64,000 nucleotides of DNA from Ramlibacter sp. Leaf400 (GCF_001424545.1 NZ_LMQL01000011.1:348593-412592), one strand, 5' to 3'. Shown: positions 22,846 through 31,780, numbered from the stretch's first letter. Program-made: numbers and translations. The notes: a model not told the origin generated them from the letters alone.

Positions 22846-24066
22846 ATGAAGACCGAATTCACCTTCCTCCTGGCCGCGCGGCAGTGCGAGATCGCCGAGC
22901 TGGAGCAGCTGGCGCAGACCTGCGAGCTGGTGGGGGTGATCGCGCGCTTCATCCACGCCCTGCAGCGGGAGCGCGGCATGTCCAACATCTACCTCAGCTC
23001 GCACGGCACGCAGTTCGCCGATCAGCGCGAGCGGCAGATCCAGGAGTGCGACGCGGCCGAGGCCGAGGTGCGCCGGCACCTGGACCGGCTGGACACGGAA
23101 TCGTGCACCGCCCGCAACGGTGCGCGCCTGTTCAGCCACGTGGCGGTCGTCCTGCACGCCCTCGAAGGCCTGCCCGAGCTGCGCACCCGCATCTCGCTCC
23201 AGGCGCTGGGCGCCGCGGAGGCCACCGCCGCCATCGTCAAGCTGGTCTCCGGCCTGTTGGGCGTGGTGTTCGAGGCGGCCGACATGGCCAGCGACCCCAA
23301 GGTCTCGCGCGCGCTGGTGGCGATGTTCCATTTCATGCAGGGCAAGGAGTTCGCCGGCCAGGAGCGCGCGCTGGGCGGGCGCGTGTTCGCCGCCGGCGGC
23401 ATCGACGCCGGCGGGCTGCAGCTGTGGCGCCACCTGGTCGACTCGCAGCAGGGATGCCTGCAGGTCTACGCCGAGTGCGCCGAGCCCGAGGTGCTGCACG
23501 CCGACCTCGCCGCGCGCGACCCGGTCGTGCTCTCGGAGATCGAACGCCTGCGCCGCCTGGGCGGGGCCCTGCGCGGCGGGCTGGACACCGCCCTCAGCCG
23601 CGACTGGTACTACTGGTGCACCCGGCGCATCGACGAGATGAAGGCGGTGGAGGACCTGCTGGCCGCCCACCTGCGCGAGCTGTGCGGCCAGCGCATCGTG
23701 CAGGCCCGCGCCGGGCTGAGCGACCAGCGCGCCGCCCTCGACGCGCTGTGGGAGCGCACCGCCTCGCAGGGCGCCGCCACCCCCGCGCCCTACGGCCCGC
23801 ACCTGGAGCGGTCGCTGTTCACCATGGTGCAGGAGCAGTCGCGCCGGCTGCAGGCCATGGGCGACGAACTCGATTCGGTGCGCACCTCGCTCAACGAACG
23901 CAAGCTGGTCGAGCGCGCCAAGGGCCTGCTCATGGCCCACCGCCAGCTGACCGAGGAGGAGGCCTACAAGGCGCTGCGCCAGCTGGCGATGAACCAGGGC
24001 CGGCGCCTGGTGGACGTGGCCAGCAACGTGCTCTCGCTGGCCGAGGTGCTGCCGCAGGTGCGCTGA
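22846..24066 (+). CDS. nasR: Nitrate-responsive antitermination regulator (NIT-ANTAR, NasR type)
   Basis: 406 aa. Residues ~30-270 form an all-helical NIT domain (nitrate/nitrite sensor) with the characteristic [12 protein letters not shown]; residues ~340-400 are an ANTAR RNA-binding domain ([20 protein letters not shown] ... LRQLAMNQG). In Klebsiella NasR, nitrate frees ANTAR to bind twin hexaloop hairpins and prevent leader termination. Exactly such a leader starts ~200 bp downstream in front of nrtA. Cytosolic. Start ATG 22846; Shine-Dalgarno weak. Confidence 0.92.
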   Translation: MKTEFTFLLAARQCEIAELEQLAQTCELVGVIARFIHALQRERGMSNIYLSSHGTQFADQRERQIQECDAAEAEVRRHLDRLDTESCTARNGARLFSHVAVVLHALEGLPELRTRISLQALGAAEATAAIVKLVSGLLGVVFEAADMASDPKVSRALVAMFHFMQGKEFAGQERALGGRVFAAGGIDAGGLQLWRHLVDSQQGCLQVYAECAEPEVLHADLAARDPVVLSEIERLRRLGGALRGGLDTALSRDWYYWCTRRIDEMKAVEDLLAAHLRELCGQRIVQARAGLSDQRAALDALWERTASQGAATPAPYGPHLERSLFTMVQEQSRRLQAMGDELDSVRTSLNERKLVERAKGLLMAHRQLTEEEAYKALRQLAMNQGRRLVDVASNVLSLAEVLPQVR

Positions 24067-24128
24067 GGCGCGCACTCGGCTGCGCACGAATACGGTGCGC
24101 TGGCGCCCGGGAACTGCCACTCAAAAGC

Positions 24129-24218
24129 CGTCATTCCCGCGAAGGCGGGAATCCAGGGCTTCCGCCTCCCTCGCAAACCAAGGCGGAAGCACTGGGTCCC
24201 CGCCTCCGCGGGGATGAC
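24129..24218. repeat. REP-like palindromic element
   Basis: Left arm GTCATTCCCGCGAAGGCGGG and right arm TCCCCGCCTCCGCGGGGATG around a 35-bp spacer, lying between nasR and the sigma-54 promoter of the nrt operon. Each arm forms its own hairpin with T-A in one and C-G in the other at the same stem position. Confidence 0.85.
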
Positions 24219-24227
24219 AGCCAAGAG

Positions 24228-24245
24228 TTGGCACGGATGCTGCTA
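24228..24245 (+). promoter_or_regulatory. Sigma-54 promoter of the nrt operon
   Basis: TTGGCACGGATGCTGCT: GG (24230-24231) and GC (24242-24243) are exactly 10 nt apart, and the flanks match the -24/-12 consensus TGGCACG-N4-TTGC. Predicted transcript start near 24254, about 10 nt before the first leader hairpin. Implies RpoN and an NtrC-type activator, i.e. nitrogen limitation. Confidence 0.85.
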
Positions 24246-24263
24246 ACTCCTCCCCCGAGACGG

Positions 24264-24355
24264 GCGCCAACGGCGGCGCACGACAGCACAAGCGAACCTG
24301 GACAACGGCGTCCATCTCCTGCGTGCCCGGTCGGGCGTGCGGGAGGTGGACGCCG
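24264..24355 (+). promoter_or_regulatory. ANTAR-type antitermination leader of nrtABC
   Basis: Two short hairpins with identical hexaloops AACGGC: P1 GCGCC/GGCGC (24264-24279) and P2 TGGAC/GTCCA (24299-24314). Both loops have the A1 and G4 that ANTAR domains recognise, and a ~19-nt linker separates the stems. P2 shares its 3' strand with the 5' arm of the terminator (24306-24364), so P2 and terminator are mutually exclusive. This is the textbook ANTAR architecture, next to a NIT-ANTAR gene. Confidence 0.88.
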
Positions 24356-24364
24356 ATTTTTTTT
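24306..24364 (+). terminator. Intrinsic terminator in the nrt leader
   Basis: A 14-bp stem (24306-24319 with 24342-24355, one G-T pair) continues into an almost unbroken inner stem to a four-base loop, followed by A and eight T (24357-24364). It ends 21 nt before the nrtA ATG. Expected to stop transcription unless an ANTAR protein holds P2. Confidence 0.93.
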
Positions 24365-24385
24365 ACCGCCCCCTGGAGGAACAGC

Positions 24386-25696
24386 ATGGACAGCCCCAAG
24401 ACGAACACCCCTTCCCGCCGCACCGTGATCAAGGGCGCCGCCGCCCTCGGCGCCGCCGGAGTCGCCGGAGGCTTCTGGCCGCGCCACGTGCTCGCGCAGG
24501 GCACGGCCCTGGAGACCAAGGCCGCCAAGATCGGCTTCATCGCGCTGACCGACGCCGCGCCGCTCTTCGTCGCCGACGAGAAGGGCTTCTTCAAGAAGCA
24601 CGGCATGACCGAGGTGGAGGTGCTCAAGCAGTCCTCCTGGGGCGCGACGCGCGACAACCTGGTGCTCGGCTCCAGGAGCAACGGCATCGACGGCGCCCAC
24701 ATCCTGACGCCCATGCCCTACCTGATCTCCACCGGCGCGGTGACGGCGAACAACGTGCCGGTGCCGATCAACATCCTGGCCCGCCTCAACCTGGGCGGGC
24801 AATGCATCTCGGTGGCCAACGAGTACAAGGACCTGAAGGTCGGGCTGGACAACAAGGAATTCGGCAAGGCGCTGCTGGCCAAGCGACTGAAGACGGGCAA
24901 GGCCGTGAACGCCGCCATGACCTTCCCCGGCGGCACGCACGACATGTGGATGCGCTACTGGATGGCCGCAGGCGCCGTGGACCCCAACCGCGACATCAAC
25001 ACCATCGTGGTGCCGCCGCCCCAGATGGTGGCCAACATGAAGGTGGGCAGCATGGACACCTTCTGCGTGTGCGAGCCCTGGAACCGCCAGCTGATCAACC
25101 AGAAGATCGGCTACACGGCGCTGACCACCAGCGAGCTCTGGATGAACCATCCGGAGAAGGCGTTCGCGATGCGCGCCGACTACGTGCAGGCCAACCCCAA
25201 CGCCACCAAGGCGCTGCTCAAGGCGGTGATGGAGGCCCAGATGTGGTGCGAGGACCCGAAGAACCGCGCCGAGGTGGCCGAGATCTGCGCGCGCCGCCGC
25301 TGGATCAACGCGCCGGTGGAGGACGTCATCGACCGCGTCAAGGGCGACTTCGACTACGGCACCGGCCGCGTGGAGGCCAACAGCAGGTTCCAGATGCGCT
25401 TCTGGAAGGACCACGCGAGCTACCCGTTCCAGAGCCACGACCTGTGGTTCCTCACCGAGAACATCCGCTGGGGCTACCTGCCGCCCAACATCGACACCAA
25501 GGCGCTGATCGCCAAGGTGAACCGCGAGGACCTGTGGAAGGCCGCGGCCACCGAGCTGGGCGTGGACAAGAAGGACATCCCCACCTCCACCTCGCGCGGC
25601 ATCGAGAAGTTCTTCGACGGCAAGGTGTTCGATCCGGCCAACCCCAAGAAGTACCTGGACAGCCTGTCCATCAAGTACCTCAAGACCGCCGCCTGA
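24386..25696 (+). CDS. nrtA: Nitrate ABC transporter substrate-binding protein
   Basis: CmpA/NrtA-family binding protein, 436 aa. N-terminal twin-arginine signal SRRTVIKGAAALGAAGVAGG with cleavage around residue 38 (VLAQ-G), so the protein is probably exported folded. The mature part has KIGFIALTDAAPLFVADEKG and FPGGTHDMWMRYWMAAGA, typical of nitrate/bicarbonate binders. ATG 24386 has GGAGGA 6 nt upstream. First gene after the antitermination leader; 32 nt before nrtB. Confidence 0.94.
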   Translation: MDSPKTNTPSRRTVIKGAAALGAAGVAGGFWPRHVLAQGTALETKAAKIGFIALTDAAPLFVADEKGFFKKHGMTEVEVLKQSSWGATRDNLVLGSRSNGIDGAHILTPMPYLISTGAVTANNVPVPINILARLNLGGQCISVANEYKDLKVGLDNKEFGKALLAKRLKTGKAVNAAMTFPGGTHDMWMRYWMAAGAVDPNRDINTIVVPPPQMVANMKVGSMDTFCVCEPWNRQLINQKIGYTALTTSELWMNHPEKAFAMRADYVQANPNATKALLKAVMEAQMWCEDPKNRAEVAEICARRRWINAPVEDVIDRVKGDFDYGTGRVEANSRFQMRFWKDHASYPFQSHDLWFLTENIRWGYLPPNIDTKALIAKVNREDLWKAAATELGVDKKDIPTSTSRGIEKFFDGKVFDPANPKKYLDSLSIKYLKTAA

Positions 25697-25728
25697 CCGA
25701 GCCCCCGTCCCGCATCCAAGGAAACCCC

Positions 25729-26592
25729 ATGACCCCCTCCGACACCGTCGAAGCGATCCGGCTGGCCCCGCCGGCCGAGCCGGGCGCGCTGCGCAACGGG
25801 CTGGCCGCCGCCGCGCGCGGCTTCGTCACGCACGTGCTGCCGCCGCTGCTCATCATCGGCGTGCTGCTGCTGATCTGGCAGGCCCTGGGCAGCCGCCCCG
25901 GCGCCGCCCTGCCCGCGCCCACCAAGGTGGTGCAGGACACCTGGGAGCTGATCGCCCACCCGTTCTACGACAACGGCGGCAACGACGTGGGCATCGCCTG
26001 GCAGCTGCTGGCCAGCCTCAAGCGCGTGGCCTACGGCTACTCGCTCGCGGTGCTGGTGGGGGTGAGCCTGGGCGTGCTGGTCGGCCAGTCGACCTGGGCG
26101 CTGCGCGGCCTGGACCCGCTGTTCCAGGTGCTGCGCACCGTGCCGCCGCTGGCCTGGCTGCCGATCTCGCTGGCGGGCTTTCGCGACGGGCATCCGTCGG
26201 CCATCTTCGTGATCTTCATCACCTCGATCTGGCCGATCATCATCAACACGTCGATCGGCATCCGGAACATCCCCGAGGACTACCGCAACGTCGCGAAGGT
26301 GATCCGCCTCAACGGCATCGAGTACTTCGCCAAGATCATGCTGCCGGCCGCCGCGCCCTTCATCTTCTCGGGGCTGCGCATCGGCGTGGGCCTGTCCTGG
26401 CTGGCCATCATCGCGGCCGAGATGCTGATCGGCGGCGTGGGCATCGGCTTCTTCATCTGGGACGCGTGGAACTCCTCGCGCATCAGCGACATCATCCTGG
26501 CGCTCGTCTACGTCGGCCTGGTCGGCTACGCCCTGGACCGCATCGTCGCCTTCATCGGCCGCAAGGTCACCCGCGGCACCGCCGCCAGCTGA
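25729..26592 (+). CDS. nrtB: Nitrate ABC transporter permease
   Basis: Inner-membrane permease of the CmpB/NrtB/SsuC type, 287 aa, about six transmembrane helices. Contains the EAA-like cytoplasmic loop with IPEDYRNVAKVIRLNGIEYF and the LRTVPPLAWLPISLAGFRDG segment. Starts ATG 25729 with AAGGAAA upstream. Works with NrtA and the NrtC ATPase. Confidence 0.94.
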   Translation: MTPSDTVEAIRLAPPAEPGALRNGLAAAARGFVTHVLPPLLIIGVLLLIWQALGSRPGAALPAPTKVVQDTWELIAHPFYDNGGNDVGIAWQLLASLKRVAYGYSLAVLVGVSLGVLVGQSTWALRGLDPLFQVLRTVPPLAWLPISLAGFRDGHPSAIFVIFITSIWPIIINTSIGIRNIPEDYRNVAKVIRLNGIEYFAKIMLPAAAPFIFSGLRIGVGLSWLAIIAAEMLIGGVGIGFFIWDAWNSSRISDIILALVYVGLVGYALDRIVAFIGRKVTRGTAAS

Positions 26593-26609
26593 ACCCACGA
26601 GGACGAGCG

Positions 26610-27461
26610 ATGAGCACTCCCTACCTTTGCATCTCCCGGGTCGACATGACCTTCCAGGGCGCCAACGGCGCCAACCCGGTGCTCAAGGGCATCGACCTCG
26701 ATGTCCAGCGCGGCGAGTTCATCTCGCTGATCGGCCACTCCGGCTGCGGCAAGAGCACGGTGCTCAACATCGTGGCCGGCCTGCTCAAGGCCACGTCGGG
26801 CGGCGTGCTGGTGGACAACCGCGAGGTGAACGCGCCGGGCCCGGACCGCGCCGTGGTGTTCCAGAACCACTCGCTGCTGCCCTGGCTCACGGTCTACCAG
26901 AACGTGGAGCTTGCGGTGGAGAAGATCTTCCGCGGCACGCGCCCGGCGGCCGAGCGGCGCGACTGGGTGCTGCACAACCTGGCGATGGTGAACATGTCGC
27001 ACGCGCTGGACCGCCTGCCCTCGGAGATCTCCGGCGGCATGAAGCAGCGCGTGGGCATCGCCCGCGCCCTGGCGATGGAGCCCAAGGTGCTGCTGCTGGA
27101 CGAGCCCTTCGGCGCGCTGGACGCCCTCACCCGCGCCCACCTGCAGGACGAGGTGATCCGCATCCAGTCGGAGCTGGGCAACACGGTGATGATGATCACG
27201 CACGACGTCGACGAGGCCGTGCTGATGTCCGACCGCGTGGTGATGATGACCAACGGGCCGGCCGCCACCATCGGCCAGATCATGGACGTGCCGCTGGCGC
27301 GCCCGCGCAACCGCATCCAGCTGGCCGAGGACCGGGTCTACAACCACTGCCGCCAGGAGATCCTGAGCTTCCTCTACGAGAAGCAGCGCAAGGTGGAACC
27401 CATCCACCCCTCGCGTCCCGCGAAGGCGATGGCGCGCCAGAAGGTCGCCCTGCGCGCCTGA
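26610..27461 (+). CDS. nrtC: Nitrate ABC transporter ATP-binding protein
   Basis: Single-domain ABC ATPase, 283 aa, of the NrtD/CmpD size class (no fused NrtA-like domain). Walker A GHSGCGKST (42-50), signature SGGMKQR, Walker B KVLLLDEPFGALD, switch His in MITHDVDEAV. Preceded by GAGGACGAGCG. Next gene begins almost at once. The symbol could equally be nrtD; the single ATPase must act as a homodimer. Confidence 0.92.
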   Translation: MSTPYLCISRVDMTFQGANGANPVLKGIDLDVQRGEFISLIGHSGCGKSTVLNIVAGLLKATSGGVLVDNREVNAPGPDRAVVFQNHSLLPWLTVYQNVELAVEKIFRGTRPAAERRDWVLHNLAMVNMSHALDRLPSEISGGMKQRVGIARALAMEPKVLLLDEPFGALDALTRAHLQDEVIRIQSELGNTVMMITHDVDEAVLMSDRVVMMTNGPAATIGQIMDVPLARPRNRIQLAEDRVYNHCRQEILSFLYEKQRKVEPIHPSRPAKAMARQKVALRA

Positions 27462-27519
27462 CGTGAGCCGGGGCGGCGCCGCCCGCCCCCCACCGCGAAG
27501 CACCCACCCCGGAGGATCC

Positions 27520-29643
27520 TTGGCCGCCGTCCTGTCCCTAGCCCCTGCCCCCGCCGCCGGCGCGCCCGCGCGCGCCGCGGCCTCCCCGCGCGCCCGCCGC
27601 GCCGGTTTCGCCTCCGGCAAGTACCGCGAGATCGTCATCGCGGTGGCCTTCTTCCTGCTGTTCGATCTCGGCGTGCTGGTGCTGAACTTCTACACGTCGT
27701 TCAAGATCGACCAGGACACCGTGGCCATCAACCTGGCCGGCCGCCAGCGCTACGTGTCGCAGCGGATCGCCCGCACCCTGCTGGAGCTGGACGCGGCCCG
27801 GGCCGCCGGCCGCCCCTTCCAGCCCGAGACGCTGGCGGAGCTGCGCGCGGGCACCAGGATCTTCGACCTGTCGCACGGGGCCTTCAAGACCGGCGCGACC
27901 ATTCCGGGCGGCGACGGCAAGCCGGTCTTCCTGGAGGCCGTGACCTCGCCGCGCGGACGCGAGCTCGAGGCGCGGATCGACACGCTGTGGAAGCCCTACT
28001 TCGAGCGCCTGCAGCCGCTGCTGCGCGAGGGCTTCACGCCCGAGGACCTGGCCGCCGCGCTGGCCTACAGCCAGGCCAACAACATCCGCCTGCTGGACAT
28101 CGCCAACGAGTTCGTCACCGAGACGCAGTCGATCGGCGCCTCGCGGGCCAGCACGCTGCGCATGGTGCAGACCGGCGGCATCCTGCTCGCGCTGCTGAAC
28201 TTCGCCTTCATCCTGTTCAAGTTCCTGCGCCGGCTGCGCGCCTCCGACGCCGCGATCGAGGCCGCCGGCGAGGAGAACCGCGAGATCCTGGAGGCGGTGC
28301 GCGAGGGCCTGTTCCTGATCACGCCCGACCACCGCCTGGGCTCGCAGCTGTCGGCCTCGGCCCACACGCTGTTCGGCCGCCGCGTCGCCGCCGGCGAGGA
28401 CTTCTTCACCGTCCTGCAGCCGCTGGTGACCGAGAAGGCCCTGACCGACGCGCGCGACTACGTCGCCCTGTTGTTCGCGCCGCACGTCAAGGAGGCGCTG
28501 GTGCAGGACATCAACCCGCTGTCCGAGGTGGAGCTGCTCGGCCGCAACCGCCTGGGCAATCCGGAGCGGCGCTGGCTGTCGTTCCACTTCAACCGGGTCC
28601 AGGACGGCTCCGGCGTGCGCCACCTGCTGGTGACGGTGCAGGACATCACGGCCCGCATCGAGCTGCAGCGCCAGCTGGCCGGCGAGCGCCTGAAGTCGCA
28701 GAAGGAATTCGGCATGCTGCTCAAGGCCATCGACGCCGACCCGGCGCTGCTGCGCCAGTTCGTCGAGCGCGCCGAGGCCAGCCTGCTGGAGGTCAACGAC
28801 CTGCTGCGCAGCACCTCCACCGCCCAGGGCGAGGCCGCGGTGCTCAAGCGCCTGGAGGACGCGGCGCGCCGCATCCACGCGATCAAGGGCGATGCGGGCA
28901 CGCTGGGCCTGGACACCGTCGCGTCGCAGGCGCACCAGTTCGAGACCGAGCTGGCCCGGGTGCGCGAGGCCGGCGGCGGCGACGTGGGTGCCGCCCTGCT
29001 GGCCCTGCCCCTGCCGCTGGAGGACCTGCTGAACAAGGTGTCCGCCCTCAAGGGCCTGACCGGCGTGCAGCGGTCGGCCGCCGTGCCGGCGACCGAGGCC
29101 GGCAACGCCGCGCTGGCCCAGCTGGCGCACGAGGTGGCCGGCGACTGCGGCAAGAAGGTGGCGACGGTGGTGCAGCTGTCCGCCCTCGGCGACCTGGACG
29201 AAGGCCCGGCCGGGCTGCTGCGCGAGATCGCCGTGCAGCTGCTGCGCAATGCCGTGGTGCACGGCGTCGAGTCGCCCCTGCGCCGCCGCGCCGCCGGCAA
29301 GCCCGAGGCCGGCGCGGTCGAGGCCCGGCTCACCCGCGGCGAGACCGAGTGGACGCTCTCCGTGCGCGACGACGGCGCCGGCCTGTCGGCCACCCGCGTG
29401 CGCCAGCGGCTGCTGGACTTGGGCTGGTACACGCCCGCGCAGCTGGACGCCTTCGATGAGCGGCAGGTGGTCTCGCACATCTTCCGGCCCGGCTTCTCCA
29501 CGGCCGACGGCCTGTCGATGCACGCCGGCCGCGGCGTCGGCCTGGACCTGGTGCAGGCCAACATCCGCAAGCTCGGCGCCCGCCTGGTGCTGCAGTCCAC
29601 GCCGGGCCAGGGCACCGAGTTCAAGGTGCGGTTCGCCGCCTGA
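27520..29643 (+). CDS. Membrane sensor histidine kinase with P-box-like sensor, PAS, Hpt and CheA-like ATPase domains
   Basis: About 707 aa. TM1 (~37-59) and TM2 (~197-214) enclose a sensor region beginning INLAGRQRYVSQRIARTLLE, which resembles the PilJ/NarX-type P-box that binds nitrate in NarX. A PAS-like region (~250-370) is followed by an Hpt helix with IHAIKGDAG (His ~453) and a CheA-style ATPase (LLRNAVVHG, DDGAG, GRGVGLDLV). There is no classic DHp domain. TTG 27520 follows GGAGG; a GTG at 27463 is in frame and possible. Operon with nrtC upstream and cheY/cheX downstream. Nitrate sensing is inferred. Confidence 0.8.
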   Translation: MAAVLSLAPAPAAGAPARAAASPRARRAGFASGKYREIVIAVAFFLLFDLGVLVLNFYTSFKIDQDTVAINLAGRQRYVSQRIARTLLELDAARAAGRPFQPETLAELRAGTRIFDLSHGAFKTGATIPGGDGKPVFLEAVTSPRGRELEARIDTLWKPYFERLQPLLREGFTPEDLAAALAYSQANNIRLLDIANEFVTETQSIGASRASTLRMVQTGGILLALLNFAFILFKFLRRLRASDAAIEAAGEENREILEAVREGLFLITPDHRLGSQLSASAHTLFGRRVAAGEDFFTVLQPLVTEKALTDARDYVALLFAPHVKEALVQDINPLSEVELLGRNRLGNPERRWLSFHFNRVQDGSGVRHLLVTVQDITARIELQRQLAGERLKSQKEFGMLLKAIDADPALLRQFVERAEASLLEVNDLLRSTSTAQGEAAVLKRLEDAARRIHAIKGDAGTLGLDTVASQAHQFETELARVREAGGGDVGAALLALPLPLEDLLNKVSALKGLTGVQRSAAVPATEAGNAALAQLAHEVAGDCGKKVATVVQLSALGDLDEGPAGLLREIAVQLLRNAVVHGVESPLRRRAAGKPEAGAVEARLTRGETEWTLSVRDDGAGLSATRVRQRLLDLGWYTPAQLDAFDERQVVSHIFRPGFSTADGLSMHAGRGVGLDLVQANIRKLGARLVLQSTPGQGTEFKVRFAA

Positions 29644-29660
29644 CGCGGGGAGACCACCGC

Positions 29661-30032
29661 ATGCGCCTGCTCATCGTCGACGACTCCAACATGATCCGCT
29701 CGCGCATCTCGCGGGTGGTGCAGGACGGCGGCATCGGCTCGCTGTCCCTGGTGGGCCTGGCCCGCAACGGCGCCGAGGCCGTGCGCATCGCGCGCTCCAC
29801 CCGCCCCGACGTGGTCACCATGGACCTGACCATGCCCGAGATGGACGGCATCGAGTGCATCGGCCACCTGCTGGCGATGATGCCCACGCTCAACATCCTG
29901 GTGGTCAGCGCCCTGTCCGACAAGAGCACCGCCATCGCGGCGCTCAGGAAGGGCGCGCGCGGCTTCGTCGCCAAGCCGTTCTCGGACGACGAGCTGAAGA
30001 TGGCCCTGCTCGAAGTGATGGAGGTCCGGTGA
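29661..30032 (+). CDS. Stand-alone CheY-like response regulator
   Basis: 123 aa, a receiver domain only. Acid pocket Asp7-Asp8, phospho-acceptor Asp55 (VVTMDLTMPEMDG), Ser83 and Lys105 (GFVAKPF) are all present, so it should be phosphorylatable. Lies 17 nt after the kinase gene with GGGGAGA upstream; its stop overlaps the next start (TGATG). Presumably the receiver for the kinase; output target unknown because no effector domain is attached. Confidence 0.9.
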   Translation: MRLLIVDDSNMIRSRISRVVQDGGIGSLSLVGLARNGAEAVRIARSTRPDVVTMDLTMPEMDGIECIGHLLAMMPTLNILVVSALSDKSTAIAALRKGARGFVAKPFSDDELKMALLEVMEVR

Positions 30033-30496
30033 TGGGACATCAGCCGCTGCATGAGACCGAGCTCAAGCTGTTCGTCGACTCGGTGCGCCACTACTTCAAG
30101 GCCACCACCCAGCAGGAGCCGCAGATCACCTCGGCCTACCTGGCCACCGGCGACGTCCAGGGGCACGACTACAACGGCATCGTCAGCTTCTCCGGCAGCT
30201 ACGACGGCCACGTCATGGTGTCGATGCCGGCGCCGCTGCTGCGCGAGCTGCTCCTGCTGCAGAAGGAGACCGACCTGTCGCCGGGCAACCTGCTGGACGC
30301 GGTGGGCGAGATCGCCAACACCCTGGCCGGCAACGCGCGCAGCAGCCTGGGCGCCGGGCTGAACATCGGCGTGCCGGTGAAGCTGCACGGCAGCGCCGGC
30401 ATCCAGGCCCGCGTGCGCAAGCACCCCTGCGTGATCACGCTGCGCTGGAACCACCAGCCGGCGCTGGTCTGCATCGACATGGAGCGGCGCTCCTAG
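30032..30496 (+). CDS. CheX-family protein phosphatase
   Basis: 154 aa. Family-wide E-x2-N motif at Glu93/Asn96 (AVGEIANTLAGNARSSL) followed by the beta-rich GVPVKLHG segment, as in CheX/CheC phosphatases that dephosphorylate CheY. Translationally coupled to the receiver gene, so the pair probably forms a fast phospho-switch. Ends 15 bp from the convergent ANTAR gene with no visible terminator. Confidence 0.85.
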   Translation: MGHQPLHETELKLFVDSVRHYFKATTQQEPQITSAYLATGDVQGHDYNGIVSFSGSYDGHVMVSMPAPLLRELLLLQKETDLSPGNLLDAVGEIANTLAGNARSSLGAGLNIGVPVKLHGSAGIQARVRKHPCVITLRWNHQPALVCIDMERRS

Positions 30497-30511
30497 CCCA
30501 CCCGGGCCGTC

Positions 30512-31780
30512 CTAGCCCATCAGGACCTGGATGCTGTGCTGGTAGGCGTCGGTCAGCTGGTCGAAGTCCTCCAGCAGCGCCTCGCTGGCCGCCGCCAGCT
30601 TCGCCCGGCCCGGGGCGGTGCCGGCCTGCGGCAGCGCCAGGCGCAGCGCCTCCCAGCCCTGGCGGCCGCGGTCGAGCCGCTCGCGGATCTCCGGCGTGGA
30701 CAGAGGCGCCTCGGCCAGCGAACGCAGGCCCTCCTCGAATTCGCCCACCGTGGCGGCCAGGGCATCGGCGGCCCCTGCGTCGGCGCCGGGCTGGGCGGCC
30801 AGCAGCGCCAGCTTGGCCGCGCGCTGCGACAGCATGCGCTGGCGGCCCGCGACGTTGACGATGCGCACCGTGGTGGCCAGCCCCGAGGACTCCAGCGCCA
30901 GCACCAGCGCGTCGGCCTGGCGCAGCACGTCCTCGGCCAGGGCGTCCACCGCGGCCAGCGCCTGCGCACGCGGGGCCGCCTCCAGCGGGGCGCGCAGCGC
31001 CTGCCAGCCGCTGCGGGCCGCCGCCAGCAGGTCGCCGAAGGTGGCGGGCGACAGCTCCTTGTCCAGGGCCTGCAGGTTCTCCTCCACGCGGGCCACCGAG
31101 GCCCGGACCAGGGCCAGGGCCGAGGGTGCCTCGCTGCGGTGGCAGACCAGGGCGTACAGCTTCACCAGCCGCTGGGACAGCATGCGCTGCTGGCCGGCGC
31201 GGTTGATCGCGTCGGCGGCGCGCGCCGCGTCGATCACCTGGCGCGACACCTGGCCCACGCGCAGGTTGCCGTGCATGGCGGCGCTGCGCAGGAGCGCGAA
31301 CGCCTCCTGCTCGTCGACCCGGCGGGCCCGCATCAGCACGCCCTTGGCCTGGTCCAGCAGCTTGCGCTCCTCCAGCTTGCGCTCCAGCTCCGCCACCTGC
31401 CCGCGCAGCGCCCGCTCGTGCGCCTCGCGTGCCTGGGCCAGCTGCACCAGCGGCCGCAGGCGGTTGGGCGCGTAGCCCTGCACCACCCAGCCGTGGACCC
31501 CGGCCGCCAGGGCCCGCCGCATGGGCTCGGCGCCCGCGTCCTGGGTGAACACCAGCAGCGGCACCGACTGCTGCGCCTGCAGCGTGCCCACGGCCTCCAG
31601 GAAGGCGTCGTCCGGGCGGGGCTGCCAGCAAAGCACCACATCGGGTTGCGCCCGCAGTGCATCGCGCACAAGGTTCGCGCACTCGCCCTCGCCGGCCAGC
31701 GTGAAGCCGGCGTTGCGAAGGTCGCCGGCCACCGCGGGCATCGACGGATCGGGGGTCAGGAGCAGCAGAACGGAGGTCAC
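30512..31780 (-). CDS. ANTAR regulator with pseudo-receiver and two PilJ/NarX-like sensor domains
   Basis: 422 aa. Residues ~1-115 are receiver-like but lack the phospho-Asp (DVVLCW, Trp at the acceptor position) and the conserved Lys (Gln in WVVQGYAP). ANTAR at ~125-187 (LLDQAKGVLMRARRVDEQEA ... LLRSAAMHGNLRVGQ). Two PilJ-type units follow: INRAGQQRMLSQRLVKLYAL (~192) and VNVAGRQRMLSQRAAKLALL (~308). No membrane segments, so it is a cytosolic sensor. Start GTG 31780, Shine-Dalgarno poor. Divergent from the MFS gene whose leader it probably controls. NasT-like in part, but with built-in ligand domains. Confidence 0.82.
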   Translation of the reverse strand: MTSVLLLLTPDPSMPAVAGDLRNAGFTLAGEGECANLVRDALRAQPDVVLCWQPRPDDAFLEAVGTLQAQQSVPLLVFTQDAGAEPMRRALAAGVHGWVVQGYAPNRLRPLVQLAQAREAHERALRGQVAELERKLEERKLLDQAKGVLMRARRVDEQEAFALLRSAAMHGNLRVGQVSRQVIDAARAADAINRAGQQRMLSQRLVKLYALVCHRSEAPSALALVRASVARVEENLQALDKELSPATFGDLLAAARSGWQALRAPLEAAPRAQALAAVDALAEDVLRQADALVLALESSGLATTVRIVNVAGRQRMLSQRAAKLALLAAQPGADAGAADALAATVGEFEEGLRSLAEAPLSTPEIRERLDRGRQGWEALRLALPQAGTAPGRAKLAAASEALLEDFDQLTDAYQHSIQVLMG

